A stretch of DNA of 42,780 nt from Roseomonas nitratireducens (GTDB lineage: Bacteria > Pseudomonadota > Alphaproteobacteria > Acetobacterales > Acetobacteraceae): positions 1 to 42,780 of the forward strand of contig NZ_JAGIYZ010000029.1 of assembly GCF_017813355.1 (NCBI RefSeq), read 5' to 3'. Numbering within the stretch: the first letter of the stretch is position 1; the number at the start of each line of letters is the position of its first letter. The notes beneath the pieces are model-generated. The model made no database searches. It was given only the letters and a program-made list of their open reading frames with translations, and had not been told where the DNA came from. The translations under genes and the position numbers were made by a program. Positions 1-8,172 of the stretch are shown here, one piece after another.

Positions 1-554
1 CCGGCTTCGAGCCGCGCGGCCGCGTCGCGCAGGGCGGCGAGCCCGCGCGTGCCCGCCGCGCCGATCCCCGCACCCATGCGCGCCACGCCGGCGACGCGGC
101 GGGCGAGCCAGCCGGCATCCGGCGCGAAGCCGAGTTCCACCAGCGCCGCCGGCCCCGCCGCCTCGGCCAGGCCCCGGGCGAGGTCCGCCGCGGTCGGCGC
201 GCCATCGGCCGCCGCGGGGGCGAGCGGCAGCAGCGCGCGCGTCGCTTCCGCATCGCCGGCCGCGAGCGCCACGGCAACCGCGAAGGCGCGCGGGAAGGGC
301 GCGGAACGGTCGAGATGCGGCAGCACGAGTTCGATCGCGAGCAGCGGCCGCGCCAGATCCGGCCCGCCATCGACGGACATGGGCGACGCGGCCGCATGGG
401 CGGGCGCGATCATCCGCGGCGGCGCGGCGCCATGGCTGGCGAGCAGCGCGACGGTCGAGAGCAGGCAGGCGAGCAGCGCCAGGCAGAAGGTGGCGAGCGC
501 GTTCCAGCGGGCGAGCAGGTCCCGCGGCGGCGGATCCTGTGGCGCGTCGGTCAT
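1..554 (-). CDS. Mitofilin-like membrane-anchored protein, partial (3' end outside window)
   Basis: The frame is open from the ATG at 554 to the window edge, giving 184 visible residues; the C-terminus is missing. After a short cytoplasmic N-terminus rich in Pro and Asp, one hydrophobic segment (about residues 20-40) predicts a single membrane anchor with the rest outside the cytoplasm. The following Ala/Leu-rich part contains a GAPTAADLA segment followed by an Arg/Gly stretch. That layout resembles the C-terminal domain of alphaproteobacterial mitofilin-like proteins (COG4223 type) and of the protein at 5432-6307. The start codon overlaps the stop of the upstream gene (ATGA at 551-554), so the two are probably translated together. 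The family assignment is inference from pattern; the role in envelope organisation is not shown by the sequence. Confidence 0.6.
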   Translation of the reverse strand, partial: MTDAPQDPPPRDLLARWNALATFCLALLACLLSTVALLASHGAAPPRMIAPAHAAASPMSVDGGPDLARPLLAIELVLPHLDRSAPFPRAFAVAVALAAGDAEATRALLPLAPAAADGAPTAADLARGLAEAAGPAALVELGFAPDAGWLARRVAGVARMGAGIGAAGTRGLAALRDAAARLEA

Positions 555-1588
555 GGGCAGGCCTCCATCCTCCCCAGCGCGGCGAGCCGCGCGGCCAGCG
601 TGGCGGCGGCGATGCCGGAGGCCTCGGCCGCGAGGCGGCGCTCGGCGCGCGCGATTGCGTCCAGCGCCTGCGCTTCGAACGCCGTGCGGTTGAGCGCGGC
701 ATCGACGCGGTTGAACAGCCAGTCCACGCCCCAGGCGACGCCGATGCCGCCGGCGATGCCGAACATGGTCCCGGAGGCGCCGGCCATGGCGAAGCCGAAG
801 GCGCCGCCGGCCGCGACGACGGAGCCGACCTCGCTGATCCGCACCAGCACCGCGCCGAGCCGCGCGGCGAGCGGACGGACGGAGCGCAGGAAGGCGGCGG
901 AGCCATCCGTCCCTTCCTCGGCGATCAGCGCCATCGGGTCGGTGGTGGCGTCGGCCTGCAGGACGGGGCCGATCGGCCGCGCGGCGGCCGCGAAATGCAG
1001 CGCATGGCTGGGCGCGGCGCCGGCGGGGGCGGCGGGCAGGCGCGCGACGCGCGCGGCGCTGGCGGCCAGCGCGGCCTCCCACGCAGCGTCGATCACCGCG
1101 CCGACATGGGCGAGGTCGTCGGCATAGCCACCGGTGGCGAGCACGGGGGCCAGCACGCGGGTGCGGAACTCGGCGCGCAGCGGTTCGGCCATCTCCTCGG
1201 CGAGGCGCGCGACGAGCTCGCCCTCGCCGGGTTCGGCGATGGACTGCGCGAGGCCCGAGGCCGCGCGCGCGAGGATGCGGTAGGAGGTGACGTAGGACTG
1301 CACCCAGCCATAGGCCCAGTCGCCGAAGCGCGGCACGCCTTCGCGCGCAGCGCCCAGGCGCATCACCGCCGCATCGGCCAGCAGCCGCGCGGCCATGGCG
1401 CGCAGCGCCTCGGCCTCGGCGGCCAGCGCCGCGGCCTCCCGCGCCTGGGTGCCGGGCGGGGCGGCGCGCAGCAGGCAGGCGCCGCCGCCGGGCGGGGTGA
1501 CGGCGATGGTCTCGGCCCGTGCCGGCTGGACAAGTGCGGCGAGGCACAGCAGGAGGGCGATGACCAGCGCCGGCCAGGATCGTGGCAT
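551..1588 (-). CDS. Secreted protein of unknown function with a Gly-rich hydrophobic C-terminal segment
   Basis: 345 residues. An ATG at 1588 begins a clear signal peptide (hydrophobic residues 8-20, PARA-E cleavage site near 25/26). The mature part is Ala-rich and mostly helical. It has a distinctive aromatic stretch FGDWAYGWVQSYVTSY near residue 87 and a glycine-rich hydrophobic segment (about residues 255-285) that could insert in or associate with a membrane. I do not recognise the family. It overlaps the mitofilin-like gene downstream by four bases, so the pair forms a two-gene operon. Upstream it is divergent from the membrane protein at 1616 with only 27 bases between start codons. An open frame continues upstream of 1588 but without a signal peptide and antisense to the neighbouring gene, so 1588 is preferred. 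Confidence 0.7.
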   Translation of the reverse strand: MPRSWPALVIALLLCLAALVQPARAETIAVTPPGGGACLLRAAPPGTQAREAAALAAEAEALRAMAARLLADAAVMRLGAAREGVPRFGDWAYGWVQSYVTSYRILARAASGLAQSIAEPGEGELVARLAEEMAEPLRAEFRTRVLAPVLATGGYADDLAHVGAVIDAAWEAALAASAARVARLPAAPAGAAPSHALHFAAAARPIGPVLQADATTDPMALIAEEGTDGSAAFLRSVRPLAARLGAVLVRISEVGSVVAAGGAFGFAMAGASGTMFGIAGGIGVAWGVDWLFNRVDAALNRTAFEAQALDAIARAERRLAAEASGIAAATLAARLAALGRMEACP

Positions 1589-1615
1589 GATGCGGCTGGA
1601 ACCTCTCGGGTGGGC

Positions 1616-2215
1616 ATGGACGCGGATTTCGGCGGCTGGCTGCAAGGCGGGATCACGGTGGCGCTCGCGCTCGCGGCCGCGCCGCTGCTGCTGCGCCTCG
1701 GCACCGTCGCCTTCGAGCGCGTCGCCCCCCACGATGCCGAGGCCGTGCCGCTGATGCGCGTGGGCGGCATCGGGGCGGGGCTCGCGCTCGGCGTGGCGCT
1801 GCTGCTGTCCGCCCCGGATCCGGCGATCTTCCTGCCGGGCCGCGTCTTCCTCGCCGAGGCGCCGTGGAACGAGCCGCTCGCGGCCCTGCTGCTGGGCCAG
1901 GCGCTGCCGGGTGCCGGGACGATGGCGCGGCTGCTGGGCGCGATGGGCGGGGAGGGCGGGCTCGCCGCCGTCGCGGGCTGGATCGCCTGGGCGGGACTCG
2001 TGCTCGGCGCGGTCATGGCCGTGCGGCTCTGGCATGGGCCGGAACGGGCGCGCGCCTTCGCCGCCTTCCTGCTGCTGGCCGTCCACTGGGCGGCCTTCGT
2101 GCTGCTCGGCGCGCATGTCGCGGCATGGCTCGTGGCGCAGATGGGCTTCTGGGTCTTCGCGCTGCTGCTGCTGCTGTTCCAGCACCACCGCTACGCCCGC
2201 CGCCCCGCGCACTGA
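1616..2215 (+). CDS. Polytopic membrane protein of unknown function
   Basis: 199 residues with about five or six hydrophobic segments (roughly 10-28, 48-65, 82-100, 118-138, 145-165, 170-190) and a short basic His/Arg tail, so an inner-membrane protein. No catalytic motif or named family is visible. It is divergent from the secreted protein at 551-1588 and convergent with the DUF4239 gene, whose stop lies 14 bases away. The opposite strand is also open here, but its translation is Arg/Gln/His-rich and unlike a protein, whereas this frame gives coherent membrane segments. Confidence 0.7.
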   Translation: MDADFGGWLQGGITVALALAAAPLLLRLGTVAFERVAPHDAEAVPLMRVGGIGAGLALGVALLLSAPDPAIFLPGRVFLAEAPWNEPLAALLLGQALPGAGTMARLLGAMGGEGGLAAVAGWIAWAGLVLGAVMAVRLWHGPERARAFAAFLLLAVHWAAFVLLGAHVAAWLVAQMGFWVFALLLLLFQHHRYARRPAH

Positions 2216-2229
2216 CCCCGCCCGGCGCA

Positions 2230-3030
2230 TCAGCGCAGGTCCATCATGGCGTGGAAGGGCGCGGGGGTGAGCAGCGGCGCGTCGCCCACATAGGGAAAGG
2301 CGAGCTTGACCGAGACCATCAGCACCGATCCCACGATCAGCGCGATCACCGCCGCCATGGCGTAGTGCATCGCCGCACTCGCCCCGCCGAAGAACCACTG
2401 GAAGGCTATGACGGCGACCGAGACGGTCAGCACCAGCATCCAGATCAGCCCCGACAGCGTGCGAGAGGTGACGGACAGCCGCGCGATCCGCGCCTCCGCG
2501 ATCGTGTTCAGCCAGTTGCCGGTGGTCTGCTGGAGGGATTCCTGGGACGGCTTCTCGGGGTTGGCGTCGAGGAAGGCGCGCGTCAGCCGCTGGAAGGCGG
2601 CGTCGGATCCGTTGGAATGCACCCCCGCCTGCATCGCCGGCCAGTCCTGCGCGACGACCGTCGCGGCGTAGTTGCGGATCGCCGCGCGCATCTCGGTCCG
2701 CGTCGCGGCCTGGGCCGGCCCGTCGAAGGTGTCGGTGGCGAGGGCCAGCATGTAGAGCGCGCTGGTCTCCTGGCGCACATTGTCCCGCGCCGTCTGGAAG
2801 GTGTCCCAGGCGCCGACCAGGGTGAGCGCCGCGACCACCGCGTAGATCTCGACCACGAAGCCGTACTTCACCGCGCCGACAACCGCGTTCGCCTGGAACT
2901 CGGCATGGGTGAACAGCGCGTACATGACGCGCCCGAGCACGATGGCGATGCCGACCGGCACCGCCGTGGTCAGCAGGATGCCGAGCCAGGCCGGCAGGGC
3001 GGCCAGCGTCTGGGGCAGGACGATATCCAT
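2230..3030 (-). CDS. DUF4239 family membrane protein
   Basis: 266 residues. Hydrophobic segments near 12-35 and 58-80 are followed by a soluble helical middle, then two more membrane segments near 192-215 and 220-245. The pattern with LVGAWDTF, then an ARDNVRQETSAL stretch, is the hallmark of DUF4239, a bestrophin-like family. Bestrophins are anion channels, but no function is proven for DUF4239. It is the last gene of a minus-strand run that starts with the mitofilin-like protein at 6307, 71 bases after the preceding stop. The family call is fairly secure; transport activity is speculation. Confidence 0.8.
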   Translation of the reverse strand: MDIVLPQTLAALPAWLGILLTTAVPVGIAIVLGRVMYALFTHAEFQANAVVGAVKYGFVVEIYAVVAALTLVGAWDTFQTARDNVRQETSALYMLALATDTFDGPAQAATRTEMRAAIRNYAATVVAQDWPAMQAGVHSNGSDAAFQRLTRAFLDANPEKPSQESLQQTTGNWLNTIAEARIARLSVTSRTLSGLIWMLVLTVSVAVIAFQWFFGGASAAMHYAMAAVIALIVGSVLMVSVKLAFPYVGDAPLLTPAPFHAMMDLR

Positions 3031-3101
3031 GGCCGGGATCCTCCGCGGCGCGGCGTGCAGCCGGGGCTTCTCCCCGGCCGGGTGGAAGGCGAGGGGCCGG
3101 C

Positions 3102-3536
3102 TCAGGCCTCGATCGCGCGGTACCAGCGGCGCGTGCGGATGACGCGGCCGGCGGCCTTGGGGCGCAGGTCGAGCTCCTCCATCAGGCGCTTGACGCGCTT
3201 CTGGGCATCGGCCGGCGTCACGCCGCCGCCCGCGCGCGCGCGGTAGAAGGCGACCGCGCGGTCGAAATCGTCGCGCGCGACGCGCTGGCGGCGGTCCGCC
3301 AGCGTGCGCAGCAATTCGCGGGAGGAGGCGCCGAGCTCCCCTTCCAGCGCGATCGCGTTCTCCTGCGCCGCGGTGCGCAGCACGCCGCTCGCCTGGTCGA
3401 GCGTCAGGCCGTAGCGCGTCAGCCCTTCCTCGAGCAGGCGGCGTTCCTGGTCCTGGTCGAGGAACTTGCGGCCCTGCAGCTGGAGCTTCACCAGCTCGGC
3501 GAAGCGGGCCCGGGTGGGGGTGTCGGTCGCGGTCAT
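3102..3536 (-). CDS. Small cytosolic helical protein of unknown function
   Basis: 144 residues with no signal peptide or membrane segment. It is charged and helix-rich: a basic N-terminal half (LQLQGRKFLDQDQERRLLEEGL), a central helical part, and a C-terminal stretch VTPADAQKRVKRLMEEL followed by an Arg-rich end. The spacing of acidic and basic residues suggests a helical bundle or a binding adaptor, but I do not recognise a family. It lies between the secreted protein at 3603 and the DUF4239 gene, with gaps of 66 and 71 bases, so it may belong to the same minus-strand operon. Confidence 0.65.
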   Translation of the reverse strand: MTATDTPTRARFAELVKLQLQGRKFLDQDQERRLLEEGLTRYGLTLDQASGVLRTAAQENAIALEGELGASSRELLRTLADRRQRVARDDFDRAVAFYRARAGGGVTPADAQKRVKRLMEELDLRPKAAGRVIRTRRWYRAIEA

Positions 3537-3602
3537 CGGGCGTTCTGCCTTTCGTCGCTGGGCGCCGTCCTGGCGCCGGTCTGGTCTGTCATCGGCCGTG
3601 CG

Positions 3603-4313
3603 TCAGTGGGTGATGGTGGCGGGCTGGATCGCGCCCGGCGACGGCGGCTGCAGGTCGAGCATCTGCCCCGCGCCCGATCCCGGGCCGCGGCCGGCCATGG
3701 CGCCGACGCGCTGGTTCAGCCGCTCGATGGCGCGCAGGATGCGGCTCGCCTCGATGCCGAGCGGCGCGTCGGTCGGCGTCAGCTGGAACTTCACGCGCGG
3801 CAGCGGGAAGAGATCCACCTCGACCTTGTCGACCGAGAAGCCGCGCAGCTCCCCGGCCTCCATGATGCCGCGCACGATGGTGCGCTGCATGGCGGAGATC
3901 GGGCCCGGGTTGCGCCTGGCGTGGCGCTCGAGCGCGCGCTCGACGTATTCGCGGTCGGCTTCCGTCAGCTCGCGCGCCTGGCCGAAGGTCAGCGACAGGC
4001 TCGGGAAGAGGCTGACGGAGGATTCGATCTCCTTCAGCTTGTAGCCGGCGATGTCCATCAGCCAGGTGAAGTCGTCGCGCGACTGCTGCTGCAGCGCCGC
4101 GCTGTGCGACCGCGCGTAGGAGCCGTGCCCGCCGCTGAAGCCGAAGCTGTCGACCAGCCCGCTCCAGAGCCGTTCGGCGCGCGCCATGACGCCGTCGTCG
4201 GACGGCAGGTCCTGCAGCGGCATCGGCACGACGCTGCGCTGCGGGCCGCCCTGCGCCAGCGCGGGCAGCGGCAGGGCGAGCAGGGCGAGGACGGCGAGGG
4301 TCTTGGCGCGCAT
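3603..4313 (-). CDS. Secreted protein of unknown function
   Basis: 236 residues. The first 20 residues form a signal peptide with cleavage after ALA (20/21). The mature protein has no cysteines, so it is not a lipoprotein. It contains a Ser/Gln-rich part, an amphipathic stretch (TEADREYVERALERHARR) and a C-terminal Pro/Gly-rich tail. No family is recognised. It starts 21 bases after the PstS-like gene and is probably co-transcribed with it; both products are exported, so they may act together in the periplasm. Confidence 0.68.
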   Translation of the reverse strand: MRAKTLAVLALLALPLPALAQGGPQRSVVPMPLQDLPSDDGVMARAERLWSGLVDSFGFSGGHGSYARSHSAALQQQSRDDFTWLMDIAGYKLKEIESSVSLFPSLSLTFGQARELTEADREYVERALERHARRNPGPISAMQRTIVRGIMEAGELRGFSVDKVEVDLFPLPRVKFQLTPTDAPLGIEASRILRAIERLNQRVGAMAGRGPGSGAGQMLDLQPPSPGAIQPATITH

Positions 4314-4334
4314 GGGTCTGGCCTCCGGTGCCGG

Positions 4335-5423
4335 TCAGCGGGACATCAGGGATTGGCGTTCGGCGATGCGGCGCTGCGCCGCACGGTCCGCCGGGGCCAG
4401 CGGCACGAGGCCGGCGGCGGAGAGGTAGCCGCCGGGCCCGCCGGCATGCTCGCTCGTCACCTCGAGCATGAATTCGCGGATGCCGCGCACCACGCCCACG
4501 CCCTGCTGGTTCCGGCTGTGCTGGCGCTTGGCATACAGGTAGAAGGTGCGCGCCGGGTCGTAGTCGAGCGAGCCGATGGTGGCGGGCGAGGGCGTCACGC
4601 CATCGAGCGGCAGCGGCACCAGGTTGCCGCCGGAGGCGAGCATCTGGTCGTAGCTGACCACGGCGAGCGTGCCGGGCGGGGCGGCGAGCAGGGCCGCGAC
4701 CACGTCGCCGCTGTCCACCGCGGTCACGCGCGGGTCGTTGCGCAGCGTGACGCACTTGCTGCGGCGGTAATGCGCCTCGAAGATCAGGCGGATCGGCTTG
4801 GCGTGGCGGCAGCCGGATTCGAGCACCAGGTCGTCGAACAGCGCGCGGGTGCCGCTGCCTTCCTCCGGCACGATCACGCGGATCTCGCTGCGCGGCAGGG
4901 TGGGGGCGACCTCGGACCACAGCCGCGCGGTGTTGGGGACGAACTCCTCCTCATGCGGGCGCTCGGCGGCGAGCGCTTCCCACACATGGCGCGTGGTCAG
5001 GCCCTGGATCGCCTCGCCACGGCGGGCGACCAGCACGACGGCGCCGAGGCCGACCTGCAGCTCGACGATGTCGCGCACGCCGTTGGCCGCGCAGGTTTCC
5101 TGGATGGCGCGCGGCATGCGGCGCGTGACCACGGCGAGGTCGGGCGTCTGCGGCCCGACGCCCGAGCAGAACAGCTCGAGCGCATGGGTCGAGCCGGGTG
5201 CCGAGGTGATGGGCGCGGGGACGCCCTCGTAGCGCTCGACGAAGGCGCCGATCACCGCCTGGGTCAGGCTGGCGGAGGAGGAGGAGCTGACGACGACCAG
5301 CCGGTCGCGCAGCGTGATCGAGCCCTGCTGCGCGAGGGCGGGGCCGGCCGAGAGGGCGATCGCGCCCGCGAGGATGGCGAGGAGGTTGCGGCGCACGGGG
5401 GGCTCCATGGCGGAAGGGGGCAT
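4335..5423 (-). CDS. Periplasmic PstS-like (phosphate-type) substrate-binding protein
   Basis: 362 residues from the ATG at 5423; an in-frame ATG at 5408 would give 357. A GGAG lies about 11 bases before 5423 and neither start has an ideal ribosome site. Residues to about 31 form a signal peptide ending ALA. The rest resembles the PstS/SphX-type periplasmic binding fold: a SSSSASLTQAV loop after the first strand, APGSTHAL, a DLAVVTRRM stretch, and VPEEGSGTRALFDD, which matches the GSGT anion loop of phosphate-binding proteins. No pstCAB permease or ATPase gene is nearby, so it may be an orphan binding or sensor protein. It starts 8 bases after the mitofilin-like gene. The ligand is unproven. 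Confidence 0.78.
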   Translation of the reverse strand: MPPSAMEPPVRRNLLAILAGAIALSAGPALAQQGSITLRDRLVVVSSSSSASLTQAVIGAFVERYEGVPAPITSAPGSTHALELFCSGVGPQTPDLAVVTRRMPRAIQETCAANGVRDIVELQVGLGAVVLVARRGEAIQGLTTRHVWEALAAERPHEEEFVPNTARLWSEVAPTLPRSEIRVIVPEEGSGTRALFDDLVLESGCRHAKPIRLIFEAHYRRSKCVTLRNDPRVTAVDSGDVVAALLAAPPGTLAVVSYDQMLASGGNLVPLPLDGVTPSPATIGSLDYDPARTFYLYAKRQHSRNQQGVGVVRGIREFMLEVTSEHAGGPGGYLSAAGLVPLAPADRAAQRRIAERQSLMSR

Positions 5424-5431
5424 CGGGGGGG

Positions 5432-6307
5432 TCAGCTCCGTACGGGGGCGGCGAGCATGCGCAGCAGCGTCTCCTGCACCGCCTGCTCGACGGCGAGCCG
5501 CGCCCCGGCCTGGGCGAGCCAGCCGGCCAGCAGCGGCTGCAGGGACGGATCGAGCGCGGTCGCGTCGCCCACCGCGGCGGCGAGGTTGCCGCGCCGGAGG
5601 TGCTGCACGACGCCCTCGATCGCCTGCTCGTGGTCGGATGGCGGGGGCGCGGCGGCGAGGCCGATGCTCGCGACCGCGCCGCGCATGGTGGTGACGGCCT
5701 GCTGCATCATGTCGCCCTGGCGCGGCACGCGCGCGACAAGCTGCGGCACCAGGGCGATGTAGCGTTCGCGCAGCTCGGCCTCGGTCGGCAGGCCGCGCGC
5801 GGCGTGGCTGAGCAGCACCTCGTTCAGCGGGGCGGGCAGCATGCCGGGGGGCGCGAGCCGCGCCATGGCCTGGTATTCGCGCAGCCAGGGGCGCGCGGTC
5901 GCGACGGAGGCCTGCAGCACCAGCGCCGCGGCGATGAAGCGTTCGCCCTGCGGGGAACGAACGGTCTCGGCCCGGTCGATCCGGCGGGAGAGGGTTTCGG
6001 TGCGCTCGGCGGCGGCGGCCTCCATGCGGCCGAGGGCGGATTCGAGCTGGCCGATGCGCGCGACCAGCGCCTCCGGCACCGCGGCGGCGGCGGGGGCGGC
6101 GGCCTGCGCCTCGGCATGGCCGACCGGTGCTACGCCGCTGCCCAGGACGATGGCGGTGGCGGCGACGCCGCAGGCGAAGCCGATGCCGGGCAGCAGCAGG
6201 CGGCGCACCGGGATGCGCGCGGCCGGCGTCGCGGCGATGGCCGGGGCCTCCGCCGGGCGCGGCGATGCGGGCGCGGTCTGCTTTCGCGGTCGGGCGCTTT
6301 TCGTCAT
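5432..6307 (-). CDS. Mitofilin-like membrane protein (COG4223 type)
   Basis: 291 residues from the ATG at 6307, preceded by GAGG about 9 bases upstream. A basic, Pro/Ala-rich cytoplasmic N-terminus is followed by one membrane segment (about residues 34-58), a short predicted coiled coil (about 70-105, GQLESALGRMEAAAAE) and a helical C-terminal domain with RGLPTEAELRERY and LRRGNLAAAV. This anchor/coiled-coil/C-domain order is that of alphaproteobacterial mitofilin homologues, which are usually found with haem-synthesis genes; none is seen here. It is the first gene of the minus-strand run down to 2230 and is divergent from the carbonic-anhydrase-like gene. A role in shaping or bridging the envelope is inferred from the family only. 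Confidence 0.7.
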   Translation of the reverse strand: MTKSARPRKQTAPASPRPAEAPAIAATPAARIPVRRLLLPGIGFACGVAATAIVLGSGVAPVGHAEAQAAAPAAAAVPEALVARIGQLESALGRMEAAAAERTETLSRRIDRAETVRSPQGERFIAAALVLQASVATARPWLREYQAMARLAPPGMLPAPLNEVLLSHAARGLPTEAELRERYIALVPQLVARVPRQGDMMQQAVTTMRGAVASIGLAAAPPPSDHEQAIEGVVQHLRRGNLAAAVGDATALDPSLQPLLAGWLAQAGARLAVEQAVQETLLRMLAAPVRS

Positions 6308-6497
6308 CCGGGACCTCGGCGGTTTTCGTCGGCACGCTGCACTGCAACGACGCCACTCAAGCACCGCCCGGGTTGTCCAACCCTTAACCGCGCGACGATC
6401 CGCGGACATGCGCCGCATTGAGCGATGCTTAAGCCTGCGCGGGCTTCACTGCGGCTTGGCCCGTCGCGGACGAGCCTCGATGAGAAAGGATGACAAG
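6308..6497. promoter_or_regulatory. Divergent intergenic region (190 bases), probable promoters both ways
   Basis: This is the longest non-coding stretch in the window, lying between two genes that start outward. It must hold promoters for the mitofilin-like operon (minus) and the carbonic-anhydrase-like gene (plus). I see slightly AT-richer words (ACCCTTAACC near 6381, GCTTAAGCC near 6427) but no confident -35/-10 pair or operator. An AAAGGA at about 6485-6490 is a good ribosome site for the start at 6498. Confidence 0.45.
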
Positions 6498-7067
6498 ATG
6501 CGGGAATGCAGCGCCGTCCTGCCGCACATGGTCCATGGCCCGGCCTGCGGTTGCGCGACCGGTCCGGTCGCGCCCGGCCGTCGCGGGCTGCTCGGCCTCG
6601 CCGCCGTCGCCGGCGTGGCGGCCCTCGCGCCGCGCGGCGCGCGCGCCGGCAGCGGCCAGTACGAGGCGATGCTGGTCAACTGCATCGACCCGCGCTTCAC
6701 CACCGGCAGCTTCCTGTGGATGTCCTCCCACGGGCTGCGCGACCGCTACAGCCACTTCGTCATCGCCGGCGGGCCGATCGGCGCCGTGCATGCGCGCTTC
6801 GCCGAATGGCACGCGGCCTTCTGGGAGAACCTGGCGGTGTCGGTGCAGCTGCACAGCATCCGCCGCGTCACGGCCATGACGCATCGCGACTGCGGCGCGG
6901 CGAAGCTCGCCTTCGGCGAGGCCGCGGTGGCGACGCGCGCCGCCGAATCCGAGGCCCATGCCAGCGCGCTGCGCGCCTTCCGTGCCGAGGTCGCCCGCCG
7001 CCAGCCCGGCCTGGCCGTGTCCATCGGCATCATGGACCTGAACGGCACGGTCGACGCCGTGGCCTGA
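6498..7067 (+). CDS. Tat-exported beta-carbonic-anhydrase-like protein
   Basis: 189 residues from the ATG at 6498, chosen over the ATG at 6480 because AAAGGA sits 7 bases upstream. A twin-arginine signal is visible (APGRRGLLG at 26-34, then a hydrophobic stretch to an ARA site near 50). The mature part has CIDPRF (Cys62, Asp64, Arg66) and HRDCGA (His129, Cys132). These match the C-x-D-x-R and H-x-x-C zinc and catalytic motifs of beta-carbonic anhydrases, which interconvert CO2 and bicarbonate. It is shorter than usual for the family and predicted periplasmic, so activity is likely but not certain. It stands alone, with 118 bases to the next gene. Confidence 0.72.
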   Translation: MRECSAVLPHMVHGPACGCATGPVAPGRRGLLGLAAVAGVAALAPRGARAGSGQYEAMLVNCIDPRFTTGSFLWMSSHGLRDRYSHFVIAGGPIGAVHARFAEWHAAFWENLAVSVQLHSIRRVTAMTHRDCGAAKLAFGEAAVATRAAESEAHASALRAFRAEVARRQPGLAVSIGIMDLNGTVDAVA

Positions 7068-7185
7068 CGCACCGGCGCGCGGGTTTGCGCGCGCCACGCT
7101 CCCTGCCTAGGCTTCCCGGCAGGGCGCCCCGGCCGCCGCATTCGCGGATCCGTCCGGGGGCGCGCCTGTCCGGGGGTCAGCGACC

Positions 7186-8154
7186 ATGTCCTTCCCCATC
7201 GCGCGCCGCGCCGCGGCGCAAGGCCTGCTCGGGGGCCTCATTGCCGCCGGGCCCGCCATGGCACAGGGCTATCCGTCGCGGCCGGTGCGGCTCGTCGTGC
7301 CATTCCCGCCGGGCGGCGGCGTCGACGCCGTCGCGCGCATCCTGGCCGAACCGCTCGGCACGGCGCTGGGCCAGCCCGTCATCATCGAGAACCGCGCCGG
7401 CGCGGGTGGCGCGATCGGCGTCGACAGCGTGGCCAAGGCGCCGCCCGACGGGCACGCGCTGTCCATGGTCAGCCCGGGGAACATGACGGCGGGGCCCGTC
7501 GTGCGGCCCACCCCCTACGATCCGCTCGGGCTCGGCTTCGTCTCCATGCTCGCGCGCAGCCCGCTGCTGCTGGTCTGCCGCAACTCGCTGCCGGCGCAGG
7601 ACCTCGCCGCCTTCGTGGCACTTCTGCGGCGGCAGCCGGATGCGATCCGCTTCGCCTCGGGCGGCGTGGGCACGGGCACGCATCTCGCCGCCGAGCTGAT
7701 GAACCTGCGCCTGGGTGTGCGCATGGTGCACGTGCCCTATCGCGGCACGGCGCCGGCGCTGACCGACCTCGTCGCCGGCAATGTCGACATCTTCTTCAGC
7801 GACACCTCCGCCTGGCCGATGGTGCAGCAGGGGCAGCTGCGGCTGCTCGCGGTCAGTTCGGCGGCGACCTGGGCGACGTCGCCCGGCACGCCATCGGTCG
7901 GGTCGGCGGTGCCGGACTTCGACATCTCCAACTGGTACGGGCTGGTCGCCCCGCCCGGCACGCCGGCGCCGGTGCGGGATCGGCTGGCCGCCGAACTCGC
8001 CGCCATCCTCGCGCGGGCGGAGGTCGCGACCGTGCTCGGCCGCATCGGCTTCGACCCCGCGCCGATGCCCCCCGACGCCTTCGGCGCCTTCGTCCGCGCC
8101 GAGCTCGAGACCTGGCGCGCCGTCGTCCAGGCCGCCAACATCCGCGCCGACTGA
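7186..8154 (+). CDS. Bug/TctC family tripartite tricarboxylate transporter substrate-binding protein
   Basis: 322 residues, the family's normal length. Residues 1-26 form a signal peptide ending AMA. The mature start YPSRPVRLVVPFPPGGGVDAVAR is the typical Bug-family opening (PFPPGG loop contacting the ligand carboxylate). It is followed by the usual ENRAGAGGAIG and HVPYRGTAPALTDLVAG motifs. Bug proteins are periplasmic receptors for carboxylates and related small molecules, often without a linked TctAB permease, as here. It is 18 bases upstream of hyuA, so it probably captures the substrate or precursor handled by that enzyme. The ligand cannot be read from sequence. Confidence 0.93.
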   Translation: MSFPIARRAAAQGLLGGLIAAGPAMAQGYPSRPVRLVVPFPPGGGVDAVARILAEPLGTALGQPVIIENRAGAGGAIGVDSVAKAPPDGHALSMVSPGNMTAGPVVRPTPYDPLGLGFVSMLARSPLLLVCRNSLPAQDLAAFVALLRRQPDAIRFASGGVGTGTHLAAELMNLRLGVRMVHVPYRGTAPALTDLVAGNVDIFFSDTSAWPMVQQGQLRLLAVSSAATWATSPGTPSVGSAVPDFDISNWYGLVAPPGTPAPVRDRLAAELAAILARAEVATVLGRIGFDPAPMPPDAFGAFVRAELETWRAVVQAANIRAD

Positions 8155-8172
8155 GCGCGACGAAGGACCAGC

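Noticed and set aside
7079..7145. GC-rich inverted repeats between the carbonic-anhydrase-like gene and tctC
   Set aside because: Stems such as GGCGCGCG/CGCGCGCC are expected by chance at this composition, and no T run follows, so I do not call a terminator.
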